This document shows, piece after piece, positions 46,793 to 55,411 of a stretch of DNA of 64,000 bases. The stretch's first letter is position 1. Each line of letters opens with the position of its first letter. This DNA comes from Pseudolysobacter sp964466115 (lineage in GTDB: Bacteria > Pseudomonadota > Gammaproteobacteria > Xanthomonadales > Rhodanobacteraceae). The stretch is taken from NCBI GenBank assembly GCA_964466115.1, contig CAYXMH010000007.1, positions 47,040-111,039 on the forward strand, written 5' to 3'. Under the pieces are notes generated by a model. It saw nothing but the letters and a program-made list of their open reading frames with translations. It was not told the origin of the DNA and did no database searches. The position numbers were made by a program, and so were the translations under genes.

Positions 46793-46858
46793 GTTAAGCT
46801 CCTTCGTTCGTCATTCGGGCAATCACATAAACACTGGGCTACAGCAAAAGACCAGCAA

Positions 46859-46881
46859 CAGCCTGACATTCGATCAGGCTG
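46859..46881 (-). terminator. Hairpin between rpmE2 and gltA
   Basis: An 8-bp stem (CAGCCTGA with TCAGGCTG) and a 7-base loop, 19 bases after the rpmE2 stop. Only a weak T-rich stretch follows on the minus strand. Confidence 0.45.
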
Positions 46882-46899
46882 AATCCACAGTTCAGACGC

Positions 46900-47163
46900 T
46901 TATTTAGCAGGAGCCGGTGTCGCTTGCGCGTAACGGCGACGGAACTTGTCGACGCGACCGCCAAGATCGGCCGTTTTCTGCTTTCCAGTATAAAACGGGT
47001 GTGATTTACTGGAAATTTCTACCTTGACGACGGGATACTCTTTACCATCTTCCCATTTGATCGTTTCCTTGCTGGTCATGGTTGACCGGGTTAGGAACGC
47101 AAAGCTGGAAGAGACATCCTGGAAAACCACGTCGTGGTATTTGGGGTGGATGTCGGGTTTCAT
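46900..47163 (-). CDS. rpmE2: Ribosomal protein L31 type B, zinc-independent
   Basis: 87 aa beginning MKPDIHPKYHDVVFQD, with the L31 core VEISSKSHPFYTGKQ and GGRVDKFRRRY. It has no cysteine at all, the mark of the zinc-free type B paralog that replaces L31 under zinc shortage in many bacteria. ATG 47163 has GGAG eight bases upstream; the frame continues to 47187. A 27-bp dyad lies just upstream and is a candidate Zur operator. Confidence 0.95.
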   Translation of the reverse strand: MKPDIHPKYHDVVFQDVSSSFAFLTRSTMTSKETIKWEDGKEYPVVKVEISSKSHPFYTGKQKTADLGGRVDKFRRRYAQATPAPAK

Positions 47164-47188
47164 AACGGCAACTCCATGAAGGATCAAC

Positions 47189-47215
47189 GAAAAAGATACT
47201 TATGGTATCGTTTTC
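47189..47215. promoter_or_regulatory. 27-bp near-perfect dyad between rpmE2 and the channel gene; candidate Zur box
   Basis: Arms of 11 bases (47189-47199 and 47205-47215) match at 10 of 11 positions around a 5-base centre; the core is GATAC-N5-GTATC. It starts 26 bases upstream of the rpmE2 ATG and 85 bases upstream of the divergent channel gene. Zinc-free L31 genes are commonly repressed by Zur, whose sites are AT-rich dyads of similar length, so Zur is the leading guess. The match to the textbook site is partial. Confidence 0.5.
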
Positions 47216-47299
47216 CCCACCCCGTGCGCAAGTTTACCTCGCTAAGGCGGGCTTATTGATCCGGTTTCGGCCATCTTTGCTACGAATATCACCCCACAC

Positions 47300-50200
47300 A
47301 TGCGCCCAATTCACTACCTACTGCTGCTCCTAATCGCTTTATTCGTCGCCCTATGTTCAACCGGGGCCAATGCAGCTGCGGATGCGACCTTAAGTCCCGC
47401 TCAACGTCTTTGGGTTACGCAACACAGCGAAATTCGCGTTGCCGCCGATCCCGAGTTTGAACCCATCGACTTCTTCGATGCCGAGGGCCACCAACGCGGT
47501 TTGGCCGCCGACTATTTGAAACTGATTAGCGCGCGCGGTGGCCTCACCTTTCGCATTGTACGCAGCAAGTCCGCGGGCGCCGCTCTAGAGGCTTTGCGGC
47601 AGCATCGCGTCGATATGTTGGCCAGCGCATTTACCTCGCCCCAACGCAATTCATTTGCGCTGTACAGTGCACCGTATTTGCGCTTGTCGGCTGCTTTGTA
47701 CGCAAGGGATGACGATCCGACATTAACCAAAATCGATCAATTGGCCGGGCGCAAACTCGGCTTGGTCACCGATCATGTATGGAAGGAATTAATCGGCGAT
47801 GCTGCGGCCAAACTCGCCATTACGTCGTATCCAAATATCGCCTCCGCGCTAGCGGCGCTTGCACACGGGGAGGTGGATGCTTACGCCGGCGATACCGTCA
47901 GTGCCGCAAGCGCGATCTCACGCATCGGCAAAAGTCGCATTGCCTTGGCCGGACCGCTCGGTCTGGAAGCACCGCTTGGTTTTGCGATCCGCTCCGACTG
48001 GCCGGAACTGAAGGACATTCTCGATGCTGTCTTGAAGGAGATAACGGTTGATGAAGAAAAAAACTTGCGCGAACGTTGGCTTAAAAACACAACTGCCGAT
48101 AGCAACCCAGTAGGCGATGCCTCGGTTCCGCCTCCCGTCGCCCATACCGAGGAGATCACCGCGGTACTGGCAGCACTGCCGCGTCAGCGCGGACTCACAG
48201 CCGAGCAACGGCAACGCAGCGAAGAGCTGCTACGACAGGCCCTCGATGACGAACAGCACGCCGACCAAGCGCAGGAACAGTGGCAAAGCATGCAGCAAAT
48301 AGGCGTGCGGGTCGGCGAAGAAACGCGTCGATTGGAGGAAACGCTGGCCCACGACAATACCGCCGAGCTATTGGCCTGGCGCTCCAATCTACCGGAGCGC
48401 GCCAGTGTTGAACAATTGGAAACTTTGCTTTTGCGCGAACGCAATGCCATGTTGGACGCTCGCAACCGCGCCAACACGCTGCGCACTGAACTCGATCAAC
48501 AAGCCGAACGACCCGCTCAAATCCGCGACGAATTGGCCGCCGCCCGATCTCGTCTGGAACAGACGGGCGCTCCCGCCGAAGTTAACGCAACATCCATACC
48601 GCTAGCCACCGCGTTGCGTTTACGCACACAAGCCGCACAACGCTTGGCGTTAACGCAAATCGCGCAACTGGAAACGGAAAATCGCAGCTACGAAGCGCGC
48701 ATGCGGCTGCTGTCGGCACAGCTTCGCGATCAGCAGCGCCAAGCCAGCGTGCGGGCAGAGCATGTCGGCGCGTTGGAAAATTTGGTGCTGGATCGCAGCG
48801 GTGCCCAAGTTGCGGAATTGCAGGCACGGCTTAAGCACGAACGCGAACAGCTGAGCACATCTGTCCCAATACTTGAAGAGGCCGCCGACGCCAATCTCAC
48901 CATTGGAGAGGAGCTCGCCGCAAACGTGGCGCGCTTGGGCGAAGTGCGTGCGCTTAAGGACGACTACTCGCATGCGCACACCGATACCGAACAAGCATTG
49001 AAACACACGCAAGAACGTCTGCAGATCGGTGGCGTCAGCGAAGCGGTAGGCCTGATTTTGTTGGCGGAACGCCGCAAACTGCGGCCGTTGGCCGTTCTCA
49101 AACACCAGCTGGCCGCCCTGCAAACCGAATTGGCGCGTACCCGCATACGCTTGATCGATTTGCGCGAACAGCAAACCAGCCTCGATGACATCAGTACCGC
49201 GGTAAGCCAAGAGCTGACTCGTATGGACAGCAATGGAGCGAACCCGGCCGAATTGCACCAGAATTTGTATCAACTGCTGAACACGCGTGCGGAGTTAATC
49301 GCGCGACTGATCGAGGCGCAAACACGTCTTACCGGTGCATTAAGTGAAACCGAGCAGGAACTTGACGGTTTAGCCACGGTAACCGATACCCTCACCACGA
49401 CACTCGATGCGCGATTGTTATGGACGCCAAGCCATAGCGCGATCGGTCTTGGCTGGTTGCTGCAACTGCCACGCGATCAGGGGCGTTTCATGCGACCACA
49501 ACCTTGGCTGGATGCCGCCCAACGCGGTTGGCAACACGCCCGCGCCCATCCGCTGCTAACACTGCTGGGGTTGCTCTCGCTGATCGCTTTATTCGTCGTT
49601 CGCTACCGCGTTCCCGCTCTATTGGAGCAGCTGGCGACACCCCTTAAACGCATCCGCACAGATCGTTATCGCTACACCGGCTCAGCCCTGCTCCTAACCG
49701 CACTGGCTGCATCCGTATGGCCCTGGTTGCTGTGGTTGTGTGCAAAATTGTGGCAACCGGCCGCAGAATCGATACAGCCTTTTAGCGACGCGCTGGCGGT
49801 GGCGTCGTCCAATCTCGTGCTCGGTGTTTACGCCGTGGCTTTCTTAACCTGGCTATGCACGGACAAGGGATTGGCCCACCTTCATTTTCGTTGGCCACGC
49901 ACCCGCCGCGACGCATTGCTACGGATAGCGCGATGGTTTGCGCTGGGTCTGTTACCGCTGCAATTTTTGCTTAGCCTAATTCTTGCACAAGGCGACGAGG
50001 GAATTATCAGCAGCGTCGGCCGCGCGCTGTTTGCCCTAAGTTGTTTGCTGTTCGCCATTGTCGTGTGGAATGAATTGCGGCCGGGCACGTTGTGGACGCT
50101 GCGCGATGTGGTGTTGCCGGAGCCATCGCGTTTGCGTCAATTCACTCGAATATCGTTGTTTTCTTTTTCTATTTTGCTGCTGCTGCTGCCTTTAGCTGGC

Positions 50201-51406
50201 TATTTTCTAACCGCGCTGGGCCTTGCCGAACACCTGCTGCAGTCATTGGCGTTGCTGCTCGGCGGAGCGACCTTATACGGAATGGCTACGCGCTGGCTGG
50301 TGTTGGGAGAGCGTCGGTTAGCGCTTAAGCGCATGGAGGAGAAACGCGAGGCGGAAGCGGCCAGCAGCGAGGTCAACGAAGGCAGTGAAGCATTGCCGGA
50401 GCCACCCGAAGTCGAAGCCCTGACGCTTGCCAATGTCAGTGCGCAAACCCGGCACCTGTTGCGTGCAGTTACCGTGGTGCTGTTCAGTGCCACCCTACTT
50501 TGGATCTGGTCGGATATTGCCCCGGCCCTGTCATTCCTTGGGAAATTCATTGTTTGGGATTCCACCTCACTCACCGGTAGCACCGAGACGGCGCTGCATA
50601 TCACTTTGCGTGATGTACTGGCCTCGATCGTAGTGCTGGCGCTGACCTCGATCGCAACACGCAACCTACCCGGCTTGCTCGAAGTCGGTCTCTTGCGCCG
50701 TTTGCAGATCGATGCGCCTACGCGCTACGCACTCACCAGCGTGTTGCGCTATCTCATCGTGATTGTGGGAACGATCTTCGGCATCGGCTTGCTGGGTGTG
50801 CAGTGGAGCCATATGCAGTGGCTCGTAGCCGGCTTAACCGTAGGCTTGGGATTTGGTCTGCAGGAGATTTTCGCTAACTTCATTTCCGGGTTGATCGTGC
50901 TGTTTGAACGACCAATCCGCATCGGCGATGTGGTCAGCATCGGTAACGTCGAGGGGACCATCGCTCGCATTCGCACTCGCGCCACGACCATCATCGATTG
51001 GGACCACAAAGAAGTGGTGGTCCCGAATAAGACCTTCATCACCGAACGCCTAATCAACTGGACGCTGTCGGATACGATGACGCGCGTCGTTATTAAAGTC
51101 GGTGTGGTGTATGGCAGCGATATCGCGCAGGTGCAGCGCTTGCTGATCGCGGTGGCCACCGACCATCCACTGGTGCTGAAAGAACCCGCACCGAATTGCT
51201 GGATGATGGGTTTTGGGGCGAATACGCTCGACTTTGAGTTGCGCGTTTTTGTGGCCGAGATCAACCAGCGCAATTTGGTGCGCACCGATTTACAACAGGC
51301 AATCATTACATGTCTGCGCGAGAACGGCATTGACATGTCGCTGCCGCAGCAGATGGATGTTTGGTTGCACCGTTCACAAGGACAATCATCAGCCACGTCT
51401 AAATAA
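47300..51406 (+). CDS. MscK-like mechanosensitive channel fused to an N-terminal solute-binding (Venus-flytrap) domain
   Basis: 1368 aa. Signal peptide 1-25. Residues of about 35-265 are a type-3 solute-binding domain close to the EvgS/BvgS sensor kind (EIRVAADPEFEPIDFFDAEG, VDMLASAFTSPQRNSFALYSAPYL, LAHGEVDAYAGD). Then about 430 residues of Gln/Glu/Arg-rich periplasmic coiled coil, as in MscK. From about 750, some ten or eleven membrane helices, with a charged loop near 1010-1050. The C-terminal MscS core has VGLGFGLQEIFANFISGLIVLFERPIRIGDVV and VPNKTFITERLINW. Classical MscK lacks the ligand-binding domain. It diverges from rpmE2 across a dyad. I infer a channel gated by tension and a ligand. 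Confidence 0.9.
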   Translation: MRPIHYLLLLLIALFVALCSTGANAAADATLSPAQRLWVTQHSEIRVAADPEFEPIDFFDAEGHQRGLAADYLKLISARGGLTFRIVRSKSAGAALEALRQHRVDMLASAFTSPQRNSFALYSAPYLRLSAALYARDDDPTLTKIDQLAGRKLGLVTDHVWKELIGDAAAKLAITSYPNIASALAALAHGEVDAYAGDTVSAASAISRIGKSRIALAGPLGLEAPLGFAIRSDWPELKDILDAVLKEITVDEEKNLRERWLKNTTADSNPVGDASVPPPVAHTEEITAVLAALPRQRGLTAEQRQRSEELLRQALDDEQHADQAQEQWQSMQQIGVRVGEETRRLEETLAHDNTAELLAWRSNLPERASVEQLETLLLRERNAMLDARNRANTLRTELDQQAERPAQIRDELAAARSRLEQTGAPAEVNATSIPLATALRLRTQAAQRLALTQIAQLETENRSYEARMRLLSAQLRDQQRQASVRAEHVGALENLVLDRSGAQVAELQARLKHEREQLSTSVPILEEAADANLTIGEELAANVARLGEVRALKDDYSHAHTDTEQALKHTQERLQIGGVSEAVGLILLAERRKLRPLAVLKHQLAALQTELARTRIRLIDLREQQTSLDDISTAVSQELTRMDSNGANPAELHQNLYQLLNTRAELIARLIEAQTRLTGALSETEQELDGLATVTDTLTTTLDARLLWTPSHSAIGLGWLLQLPRDQGRFMRPQPWLDAAQRGWQHARAHPLLTLLGLLSLIALFVVRYRVPALLEQLATPLKRIRTDRYRYTGSALLLTALAASVWPWLLWLCAKLWQPAAESIQPFSDALAVASSNLVLGVYAVAFLTWLCTDKGLAHLHFRWPRTRRDALLRIARWFALGLLPLQFLLSLILAQGDEGIISSVGRALFALSCLLFAIVVWNELRPGTLWTLRDVVLPEPSRLRQFTRISLFSFSILLLLLPLAGYFLTALGLAEHLLQSLALLLGGATLYGMATRWLVLGERRLALKRMEEKREAEAASSEVNEGSEALPEPPEVEALTLANVSAQTRHLLRAVTVVLFSATLLWIWSDIAPALSFLGKFIVWDSTSLTGSTETALHITLRDVLASIVVLALTSIATRNLPGLLEVGLLRRLQIDAPTRYALTSVLRYLIVIVGTIFGIGLLGVQWSHMQWLVAGLTVGLGFGLQEIFANFISGLIVLFERPIRIGDVVSIGNVEGTIARIRTRATTIIDWDHKEVVVPNKTFITERLINWTLSDTMTRVVIKVGVVYGSDIAQVQRLLIAVATDHPLVLKEPAPNCWMMGFGANTLDFELRVFVAEINQRNLVRTDLQQAIITCLRENGIDMSLPQQMDVWLHRSQGQSSATSK

Positions 51407-51474
51407 GGCACGGTTAATCAATTGTTTCCCCCGCGCTAGATCTTATTTCCTTTATCCGTCGAAAAATTCGAAAG

Positions 51475-51559
51475 TTCCGTTCACCCTGCGCCTGTCGAAG
51501 GGTGCTTCGACAAGCCGGTCCGGAGCATAGTCGAAGGGCTCAGTACGAACGGTTTTTTT
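51475..51559. repeat. Dispersed palindromic repeat, family 2, copy 2, with T run
   Basis: Shares CCTGTCGAAGGGTG and the CTTCGACA half with the copy at 17843-17912, and continues into AGTCGAAGGGCTCAGTACGAACGG and seven T residues. It lies between the convergent channel and nucleoside hydrolase genes and could also end transcription from the channel gene. Confidence 0.75.
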
Positions 51560-51598
51560 AAAATTAACGATGGCGTTGCAGTGGATTTATTTCAAATC

Positions 51599-52543
51599 TC
51601 ACCACGCTTCAAAGCTATGCTGCACCATCGCCGCAAAGCGTTCTTGGTCAACCCCCAACACAATGCGCGCATTCGGCGCCCGATTCCCGCGTTGATCCCA
51701 GTCCACCACCGTAGCGCCGCGAGTCAACGTTCCCTGTAACTCAATCGCGACATGACGCTGTTCTGCACGTCGCACAATGGCAGGGTCCAAGGCCACCGCC
51801 ATCGCCAACGCATCCGCAATCAGCATTTTCTGCCGCCCGTGCTGGTGCGCGAAATCGACCGCCTTGCCTGCAATATCGCGATAAAAACGCGCCGCGGGAT
51901 TGGCGCTGCCCATCCATCGGGCAAACGACGCGAAATCGATGCCGTGCGCCATCGTCGCTTCCCAGTCCACCAGTTCAAACTGCGGCCAAGAGGAAAAAAC
52001 AATGTGCGCGGCCTCGGGATCGAAGCCAATATTAAACTCGGCGGGAATGCGCGAAGTGTTGCCGCGACCGGTCACGGCACCGCCCATAACGACCAAACGC
52101 TCAATCCGTGATGGCAGGGTAGGATCAAGCTTCAGCGCCAACGCTAAGTTGGTCAGCGGCGCCAACGCAACCAGCGTGAGCCGGCCGGCATGCTCGCGCG
52201 CCAAACGCAAAATGGCCAAAGCCGCATGTTCGTCCACCGGTTTATTTGCGGCCGGAGCGTACCCAATATCACCGAAACCGTCGTTGCCATGGACAAAGGC
52301 TGCGTCTTCGGCGGCCAAAACCAAGGGCTCGGGACAACCCGGAAACACCGGAATTGACGCGCCGATTGTCTCAAGCAACTTCAACGCATTGGCGGTCGTA
52401 TATCGAAGACCGACGTTCCCGGCGGCGATGCTTAGCCCAACAACCTCGGCGTGCGCATGCGCCATTAAAATCGCCAGCGCATCGTCCACACCCGGATCGG
52501 TATCGATCAGTATTTTTGTAGTTCCCGGTTTTTTTATTTCCAT
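51599..52543 (-). CDS. Inosine/uridine-preferring nucleoside hydrolase
   Basis: 314 aa. The calcium-binding signature KILIDTDPGVDDALAILMA is complete, with further family marks HGNDGFGDI, LVALAPLTNLALAL, RLVVMGGAV, PAEFNIGFDPEAA and MLIADALAMAVALDP. It cleaves the N-glycosidic bond of nucleosides for salvage. ATG 52543 is preferred over GTG 52549. Cytoplasmic, single gene; it runs on the same strand as recG. Confidence 0.93.
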   Translation of the reverse strand: MEIKKPGTTKILIDTDPGVDDALAILMAHAHAEVVGLSIAAGNVGLRYTTANALKLLETIGASIPVFPGCPEPLVLAAEDAAFVHGNDGFGDIGYAPAANKPVDEHAALAILRLAREHAGRLTLVALAPLTNLALALKLDPTLPSRIERLVVMGGAVTGRGNTSRIPAEFNIGFDPEAAHIVFSSWPQFELVDWEATMAHGIDFASFARWMGSANPAARFYRDIAGKAVDFAHQHGRQKMLIADALAMAVALDPAIVRRAEQRHVAIELQGTLTRGATVVDWDQRGNRAPNARIVLGVDQERFAAMVQHSFEAW

Positions 52544-52591
52544 AACCACTGCATTCAGTCCAAGTTCAAGGCGGCATCATTCGCCAATATC

Positions 52592-54751
52592 TTACACTTC
52601 AACATAACGGCTCGCCCCGCCAACCCAGCGCGCGATCAGGCGTTCGGCCTCGTCCGGATACTGCGTCAACAGTGAATCGCCGATCCGATGGACCAGCGGA
52701 AGCAATTTCGCGTCGCGCACCACATCGGCAATACGGAATGCCAGCTGCCCGGTTTGCCGTGTACCGAGCAGCTCGCCAGGGCCGCGCAGCTGCAAATCTT
52801 TTTCGGCGATGCGAAACCCGTCGTTGGTTTCGCGCAGAACCGCCAATCGTTGCCGCGCCATCTGCGACAGCGGCGACTGATACAGCAACACGCAGCTCGA
52901 CGCCTTACTGCCACGCCCAACGCGGCCGCGCAGTTGATGCAGCTGCGCCAACCCCAATCTTTCGGCGTTTTCAATCACCATGAGGCTTGCATTTGGTACA
53001 TCCACGCCAACCTCGATCACGGTCGTGGCCACCAACAAGGCGAGCTCCCCGGCGGCGAACGCGCTCATGACCGCTTGCTTTTCTTTCGGCTTCAATCGGC
53101 CGTGGATCAACCCCACTTTCAATTTCGGCAATGCCGCCGAAAGCTCCGCAAAACTGACTTCGGCGGCCTGCGCCTGCAATTGGTCGGACTCTTCAATCAA
53201 CGTGCACACCCAATACGCCTGGCGCCCCTGCTCACACGCCTCGCGGATGCGTTCGATCACATCGGCGCGGCGCGTATTGCCGATCGCGACCGTCGCGACT
53301 GGCGTGCGTCCAGGCGGTAATTCGTCAATTGCCGAAACATCAAGATCGGCGTAGGCCGTCATCGCCAACGTGCGCGGAATCGGGGTTGCGGTTAGCACCA
53401 ATTGATGCGGGAGGCGCTCGCCCTCACGCCCCTTATCGCGCAATGCCAACCGTTGATGCACGCCAAACCGATGCTGCTCATCGATGATCGCAATGCCAAG
53501 TGCGCGAAACACCACCTCTTCTTGCATCAACGCATGCGTGCCGATGACGATATCGGCGTCATTGGCGACCGCCTTAAGCGCCGCTTGGCGCGCCTTGCCT
53601 TGCACCTTACCGGCCAACCAAGCGATGTTTACCCCTAATGGACTCAGCCACTTATTAAAATTGGAAAAATGCTGTTCCGCCAACAGCTCGGTTGGCGCCA
53701 TCAACGCGACTTGGCAACCCGCCTCAACCGCTGTTAATGCCGCCAATGCAGCGACCACCGTTTTGCCCGACCCCACATCACCCTGCACCAATCGTAGCAT
53801 CGGTTTGCGCGCGCCCAAGTCCTGCGCGATGTCCTCAAATACTCGAGCTTGTGCCTTGGTCAACTGGAATGGCAGCGTTTTCAAAAAACCCTGGCGCAAT
53901 TTACCCGCGCCGCGCAACACCGGTGCGCTATGGGCGCGAACCCGCGCCCGCAACCGTTTCAAACTCAAATGGTGAGTCAACAATTCCTCGAATGCGAGGC
54001 GCTGTTGCGCCGGATGTTGCCCAAGCGCGAGCTTCGCCAGATTCGTATCCGGCGGAGGCCGATGCACATACAAAAGCGCCGCACGCAGCGATCCTAATTT
54101 CGATGTGGCGCGCAATGGCTCCGGTATCAGCTCCAATACCGCGTCATCCGGTAAATGCTGCAACGCGCGTTGGATCAACGCCGCCAATCGCGCCTGACCT
54201 AAACCCTCGGTCGTCGGATAAATCGGGGTTAAGCTTTCTTCAACCGTACTAACGCTACTATCGCGCAAGTGTTGATACTGCGGATGCACCATTTCCAAGC
54301 TGTTCGCGCCGTGGCGAACCTCGCCGTAGCAGCGCAATCTCCCGCCCGGCTTCAACTGTGCAATTTGGCTGTTGCGAAAGTGGAAAAAGCGCAAAACCAA
54401 CGTGTGTTGTGAAGCGTCGGAGATGGCGACTTTCAATTGCGGACGAAAACGAAATCCACGTTCGACGGCTTCGATGACGCCTTCCACCTGAGCACTTTCA
54501 CCCACACGCAGGTCACCGATTGCGCTAATCCGGGTTTTGTCCTCGTACCGCAGAGGTAGATGGAACCACAGGTCCTGCACCCTCTCGATCCCCAGGCGCG
54601 CCAATGTCGCCACCAACGCCGGCCCGACGCCGCTTAACGTCGCGACTGCGGCAAGTCCCGGATCGGGTGTGCCCTCAACCTTTGGGGATGCGCGCTCCTT
54701 CCCCCTTGATGGGGAAAGGTTGGGATGGGGGTGGGTTCGAAGCGTAGCCAT
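52592..54751 (-). CDS. recG: ATP-dependent DNA helicase RecG with repeat-derived N-terminus
   Basis: 719 aa from ATG 54751. Wedge/OB domain (LSGVGPALVATLARLGIERVQDLWFHLPLRYED), then helicase motifs: GDVGSGKTVVAALAAL (motif I), IIDEQHRFGVHQR (DEQH box), LTATPIPRTLAMT (III), GVDVPNASLMVIENAERLGLAQLHQLRGRVGRG (V-VI). It remodels stalled forks. No NTG start lies between the repeat and the conserved sequence, so the start codon must be in the repeat: ATG 54751 (or GTG 54790), and the first 19 or so residues (MATLRTHPHPNLSPSRGKE) are repeat-encoded. No good Shine-Dalgarno is seen there. Confidence 0.93.
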   Translation of the reverse strand: MATLRTHPHPNLSPSRGKERASPKVEGTPDPGLAAVATLSGVGPALVATLARLGIERVQDLWFHLPLRYEDKTRISAIGDLRVGESAQVEGVIEAVERGFRFRPQLKVAISDASQHTLVLRFFHFRNSQIAQLKPGGRLRCYGEVRHGANSLEMVHPQYQHLRDSSVSTVEESLTPIYPTTEGLGQARLAALIQRALQHLPDDAVLELIPEPLRATSKLGSLRAALLYVHRPPPDTNLAKLALGQHPAQQRLAFEELLTHHLSLKRLRARVRAHSAPVLRGAGKLRQGFLKTLPFQLTKAQARVFEDIAQDLGARKPMLRLVQGDVGSGKTVVAALAALTAVEAGCQVALMAPTELLAEQHFSNFNKWLSPLGVNIAWLAGKVQGKARQAALKAVANDADIVIGTHALMQEEVVFRALGIAIIDEQHRFGVHQRLALRDKGREGERLPHQLVLTATPIPRTLAMTAYADLDVSAIDELPPGRTPVATVAIGNTRRADVIERIREACEQGRQAYWVCTLIEESDQLQAQAAEVSFAELSAALPKLKVGLIHGRLKPKEKQAVMSAFAAGELALLVATTVIEVGVDVPNASLMVIENAERLGLAQLHQLRGRVGRGSKASSCVLLYQSPLSQMARQRLAVLRETNDGFRIAEKDLQLRGPGELLGTRQTGQLAFRIADVVRDAKLLPLVHRIGDSLLTQYPDEAERLIARWVGGASRYVEV

Positions 54752-54831
54752 CAAGCGTTGCGTAAGAGGGGATACGCTAGCCACCCCCACCAGCGCGCTA
54801 CGCGCGCTGACTCCCCCAGCAAGGGGGAGTG
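54694..54831. repeat. Dispersed repeat, family 1, copy B (overlapping the start of recG)
   Basis: About 138 bases, highly similar to 28423-28560 and in the same orientation. Terminal hairpins lie at 54697-54719 and 54811-54829. The copy covers the only available start codons of recG and the spacer to ridA. Confidence 0.85.
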
Positions 54832-54873
54832 AAATAAGAGGCGATAAAGATACCTAACGATACCCCATTCCAT

Positions 54874-55257
54874 TCAGCCGACAACCATAATCGCATCAAC
54901 CTCAACCTCCGCACCCCGCGGCAACGCCGCCACACCAATCGTCGACCGCGCCGGATACGGTTCCGTAAACACCTCCGCCATCACCGCATTCACCGCGCTG
55001 AAACTCGCCAAATCGGTCAGATAAATCCCAACCCGCACAATCTGACCGAGCGAACCACCGGCCGCTTCGCAAACCATTTTTAGATTCTCAAACACGCGCC
55101 GTGTCTGAGCATCGATGCTGCCGCCAACCAATTCGCCGCTGACCGGATCAAGCGGAATTTGCCCCGATAGATACACCGTATTATTGCAGTGCACTGCTTG
55201 TGAGTAAGGGCCAATGGCACGAGGCGCGGATTCGGTATTGACGATTTTTCGATTCAT
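54874..55257 (-). CDS. ridA: RidA-family enamine/imine deaminase
   Basis: 127 aa, the normal size. Signature residues are present: APRAIGPYSQAV, NNTVYLSGQIPLDP, the substrate-binding Arg in GQIVRVGIYLTDL, and the C-terminal GVAALPRGAEVEVDAIMV. It hydrolyses reactive enamines from PLP enzymes such as threonine dehydratase. Placed between spoT and recG, a common gammaproteobacterial order. Confidence 0.95.
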   Translation of the reverse strand: MNRKIVNTESAPRAIGPYSQAVHCNNTVYLSGQIPLDPVSGELVGGSIDAQTRRVFENLKMVCEAAGGSLGQIVRVGIYLTDLASFSAVNAVMAEVFTEPYPARSTIGVAALPRGAEVEVDAIMVVG

Positions 55258-55411
55258 ATAGGACCGCGTAAATTGTGGGGGAGCTTGCCAACCCCAACAT
55301 TATGCGCTGCATTCCGCACCCGGCAAAGTCGCTGATCGGATTCGGTGAGTGGGCGTGCTGGAGCTGGCAAGCTCGCTCACGACTCCCGGTATCACTAGAG
55401 GCGTGGCGATT

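Noticed and set aside
48650..49273. 207-codon frame antisense to the channel gene
   Set aside because: It mirrors the coiled-coil region of the channel and has no independent support.
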